Shown one piece after another: positions 34,987 to 37,271 of a stretch of DNA of 37,271 nt. The notes beneath the pieces are model-generated. The model was not told the origin of the DNA, did not search any database, and was given only the letters and a program-made list of their open reading frames with translations. The stretch spans positions 1 to 37,271 of the IMG/VR virus record IMGVR_UViG_3300036826_000113, one strand, 5' to 3'. Within the stretch, counting starts at the first letter, position 1. Every line of letters begins with the position of its first letter. The position numbers and the translations under genes are program-made. Origin of the DNA: a virus.

Positions 34987-36159
34987 ATGAGCCCGACGCT
35001 CCGCGCCGTCGATCCGGCGCTCGGCTATGGCGACATGGATGCAATCCACGCCATGTTGACCACCACCGGCACCCTCTATGCGGCGAGCGACGACGCGCGC
35101 CTCATTGAGCTCAATCTGGTGTTGTCGCAGGCCTTCGACGAGGCCACCGGGCGGACGTTCGTGCCGCCGGCGGTGACACCGCCGGAACCGCCGGCGCCGC
35201 TTGAGCTCGCGCTGACGTTTGACGACGCCGGCGCGGTCGATGCGTGGCTGCTCATCACGCCCGACAGCGGCATCTTCGACGGCCTGGTCGGCTTTGAGAG
35301 CGACGTCTTTCACGACGCGACGGGATCGCTCGTGCTCGACGTGGTGAGCAGCTCGAGCGCGGTGGGCGACACGAGCAACTACCTGGCGACCGTCAATCAC
35401 TACGCGGTCACTCCTGGCACGAGCTACACCGTCAATGCCTACGTGCAACCGGAGGGCGGCTCGTGGCAAGCCACCGCCGGGCTCGAGTGGTTTGACGCCG
35501 GCGGGGCGAGCCTCGGTCGCGCGAGTTACGCGATCGGCAGTCAACCGACGCTCGAGTGGAGCGCCGCCGGGGGCCTCTTCACCGCACCGTCGCAGGCGGC
35601 CACCGTCGCCGTCGCGATCATCCTCACGTGCGTCGTGCCGTTTGTCGCCGATCGCCTGTGGGTGGACGACGTCACCCTCACTGAGATCACGCCGGTGGTA
35701 TTCACCGGGTTTCCGGGGGACGCCGAGGTGCGGCTCGTCTACGGCAAAGGCGGCACCATGCTCGTCTTGCCGAAACCGGTCTGGTCCGTCGTCGAGATCG
35801 CGACCGGGGGCACCGTCGTCGCCGACACCATGTCCGACGGCACCGCGCTCGACGACAGCGCCTGGCGCGTCGGGATCGAGGATCACGCCGGCCAAATCCG
35901 GGCGCTCGAGCTCCCCGGCGGCATCGGCGTCAACCAACCGTTTTCGATCATGGCCTATTGGTGCGACGAGTGGAAAACCGACTCCGTGCCGGCTGACGTC
36001 AGCTTCGCGGTCGAGCGCCTCGTCTGCGAGACGTTCAAGCTCGAGAACATTCCGATCGTCACCGAGGACGGCATTGTCGTGCCGCGCTTCGATCCGTGGC
36101 TCGACCCGACCGTGGTCAAAACGATCACCAAATATCGCTTACGGGATCTGGTCCTATGA
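34987..36159 (+). CDS. Head-tail adaptor with inserted CBM-like domain
   Basis: This 390-residue protein combines two parts. Residues 1-62 (ending in EATGRTFVPP) and about 232-390 (FPGDAEVRLVYGKGG, LVLPKPVWSVVEIATGG, W-R-V-G, TKYRLRDLVL) resemble head-tail connector/adaptor proteins of the gp6/HCP family. Residues about 70-230 form a beta-sandwich-like insertion (LTFDDAGAVDAW, GTSYTVNAYVQPEGG, RLWVDDVTLTEI), the layout of carbohydrate-binding modules and similar to the three modules of the hub protein. Adaptors are normally 100-200 residues. The insertion probably projects from the neck. It overlaps the next gene (ATGA). Confidence 0.72.
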   Translation: MSPTLRAVDPALGYGDMDAIHAMLTTTGTLYAASDDARLIELNLVLSQAFDEATGRTFVPPAVTPPEPPAPLELALTFDDAGAVDAWLLITPDSGIFDGLVGFESDVFHDATGSLVLDVVSSSSAVGDTSNYLATVNHYAVTPGTSYTVNAYVQPEGGSWQATAGLEWFDAGGASLGRASYAIGSQPTLEWSAAGGLFTAPSQAATVAVAIILTCVVPFVADRLWVDDVTLTEITPVVFTGFPGDAEVRLVYGKGGTMLVLPKPVWSVVEIATGGTVVADTMSDGTALDDSAWRVGIEDHAGQIRALELPGGIGVNQPFSIMAYWCDEWKTDSVPADVSFAVERLVCETFKLENIPIVTEDGIVVPRFDPWLDPTVVKTITKYRLRDLVL

Positions 36160-36629
36160 GCGACATGATGACGATCGACCATCACGAGGTCGACGAGCTC
36201 GGCCGCAAATACGCGGGCGCCGAACCGATCATCCGCGAGGAAATGCTGGCCGGGATGCGCCGCGTGATCCTCGGCGTCGAGCGCAGCGCGAAAGCGAATG
36301 CACCGGTCCTGAGCGGCAATCTGCGGCGCAGCATTTCGAATCAGGTGACGGCCGTTGCCGGGAACATCACGGCCACGGTCTCGGCGAAAACCCCATACGC
36401 GCGGGCGATCGAAGAGGGCCGGCCGGAAGTGACGATCCTGCCGAAACGCGGCAAGTACCTGGTCTTCGAGATCGACGGCGAGCTCATCTTTGCGCGCAAA
36501 GTCGTGCAGCCGGCCCGGGCGGCGAAACCCTATCTCAAACCGGCGCTGACCAAGAACCGGGCGGCGATCGAGCGCGAGTTTGGCGTCGCCGTGCCACGCC
36601 GGATCATTCGCCGGCTCGGAGGATCCTGA
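36156..36629 (+). CDS. Tail completion / head-tail joining protein (HK97 gp10-like)
   Basis: This 157-residue protein matches the HK97 gp10 family pattern: VERSAKANAPVLSGNLRRSIS, then TPYARAIEEG and AKPYLKPALTKN. These proteins sit at the neck joining head and tail. Start is in an ATGA overlap. The stop overlaps the next ATG (TGATG). The order adaptor, gp10, tail terminator, tube is the standard one. Confidence 0.87.
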   Translation: MSDMMTIDHHEVDELGRKYAGAEPIIREEMLAGMRRVILGVERSAKANAPVLSGNLRRSISNQVTAVAGNITATVSAKTPYARAIEEGRPEVTILPKRGKYLVFEIDGELIFARKVVQPARAAKPYLKPALTKNRAAIEREFGVAVPRRIIRRLGGS

Positions 36630-37099
36630 TGCCGTTGCCCGAGCTGCGCGATCGCCTCACCCAGGTGCTGATGCAAACGCCGCCGGTTCCCGTCGACTAC
36701 GGCACGACCCCGTCGGAGCTCAGCCTGAGGATCGTCTACCCCTATCAGCCGAAGCAACCACCGGAGATCGTGCCGGCCGCGTGGCTCGGCGATAGCACGG
36801 CGACGATCGAACAGGCGGGCTTAGAAATCTGGACCCATACCCTGCCGATCACGGTCGCCGTCCATGACGCCGGCGTCGCCGAGATGGAACGGGCCGCGGT
36901 CGAAGCCTTTCTCTACGCGATCGTCGCCCAGCTCAGGCGCCACGTCGCCTTGACGGACACCGACGTCTTTCTGGCGGTCACGGCCTATGAGGAGGGCGTG
37001 ATCGCCTTCCAGGGCAAGACCTACCGCGGATTCACCTTCACCGCCGAGCTCACCGAGAAATTCGAGGTCGCGGCCGAGTACTGGCCGCAGGCCGTGTAA
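36629..37099 (+). CDS. Tail terminator protein
   Basis: This 156-residue protein lies directly after the gp10-like gene and, on the circular map, just before the small acidic and tube genes. It has an N-terminal helix (LPELRDRLTQVLMQT), a strand-rich middle (GLEIWTHTLPITVAV), a helix (ERAAVEAFLYAIVAQL) and strands at the end, as in lambda gpU-type terminators that cap the tail tube. The family assignment rests on position and size. Confidence 0.75.
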   Translation: MPLPELRDRLTQVLMQTPPVPVDYGTTPSELSLRIVYPYQPKQPPEIVPAAWLGDSTATIEQAGLEIWTHTLPITVAVHDAGVAEMERAAVEAFLYAIVAQLRRHVALTDTDVFLAVTAYEEGVIAFQGKTYRGFTFTAELTEKFEVAAEYWPQAV

Positions 37100-37271
37100 G
37101 GACAGAAGCCGATGAGTGAGGAACAGACGCCGGCCGAGGCGCCGGCCGAGGATACGCCGGTCGAACGGGCGAGCGCGCTCTACTACATCGGCGAAACCGA
37201 TCCGGTCACGGGCGAGCCGATCCAATACGTGCTCGGCGTGCCGTCGCGCGATCTCGACGAGGCCGCTATCG
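37095..37271. repeat. Terminal redundancy, right copy
   Basis: It repeats bases 1-177 with substitutions at 37222, 37263 and 37266. It contains the stop of the tail terminator gene and the start of the small acidic gene. Confidence 0.9.
37112..37271 (+). CDS. Partial second copy of the small acidic tail-module gene
   Basis: The first 53 codons of the gene at 18-326 are repeated and run off the window end. Of three substitutions, one is silent and two change codons near the end (Val to Ala and Asp to Ala in the DEVDI segment). It is an artefact of circular opening rather than a second gene, unless the genome truly carries direct terminal repeats. Confidence 0.8.
   Translation, partial: MSEEQTPAEAPAEDTPVERASALYYIGETDPVTGEPIQYVLGVPSRDLDEAAI

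Noticed and set aside
1-37271. CRISPR array, insertion sequence or transposase
   Set aside because: No regularly spaced 24-40 base repeats with unique spacers and no transposase signatures were seen; the repeats found are operators, iterons, attP sites or gene-internal duplications.
1-37271. RecA-cleavable repressor, helicase, polymerase or methyltransferase genes
   Set aside because: No LexA-type peptidase, SF1-SF4 helicase, polymerase or SAM-binding motifs were recognised, so replication and control are taken to rely on the host and on the small regulators listed.

Overview
The window is a complete or near-complete genome of a temperate, HK97-type siphovirus. Its last 177 bases repeat its first 177 (174/177 identical), so the map closes into a circle that was opened just after the tail terminator gene. 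The sequence is GC-rich, and almost every gene runs rightward with ATGA or TAATG stop/start overlaps. Integrase, excisionase, a leftward repressor and an attP-like repeat cluster show the temperate lifestyle. The host cannot be fixed from the sequence. The Dit/hub baseplate layout, an amidase endolysin and no recognisable spanin pair fit a high-GC monoderm host (Actinomycetota or Chloroflexota are guesses).

Layout. 1-12.4 kb is the tail module: small acidic protein, tail tube, tail chaperone with a programmed -1 frameshift, a reverse-strand zinc-ribbon membrane gene, tape measure, Dit-like protein, a baseplate hub with three carbohydrate-binding-like modules, two small tail proteins and the endolysin. 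12.4-13.1 kb holds a cluster of very small membrane proteins (holin candidates). 13.2-16.4 kb is the lysogeny module: Cro-like HTH protein, excisionase, tyrosine integrase, attP-like repeats and leftward repressor. 16.4-23 kb is the early operon: a Rad52-like ssDNA-annealing candidate, a replication initiator with iterons inside its gene, an HTH protein, a VRR-NUC nuclease, a zinc-finger protein, a secreted SH3/lytic transglycosylase and a run of small unknown genes. 23-26.6 kb is an accessory region: a HicAB toxin-antitoxin pair, an HTH protein, tiny proteins and a SWIM-finger protein, several behind copies of one promoter. 26.6-37.1 kb is the packaging and head module: structured non-coding region, small and large terminase, a degenerate metallopeptidase, portal-MuF fusion, Com-like zinc ribbon, prohead protease, capsid, head-tail adaptor with an inserted beta domain, tail completion protein and tail terminator.

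Regulation seen in the sequence. A 22-bp promoter family with an extended -10 occurs four times. A TTCGCY-N4-AGCGAR palindrome lies upstream of the Cro-like gene, the replication gene and the terminase genes, and its half-sites recur in the attP region. A CAGGTGA/TCACCTG motif lies both just upstream of and inside the replication gene. These suggest three separate regulatory or replicative circuits.

The points most worth following up are the promoter family, the shared palindromic operator, the lambda-like origin inside the initiator gene, the metallopeptidase homologue that has lost its zinc site, the beta-sandwich inserted into the head-tail adaptor, and several genes under 60 codons with convincing signals.
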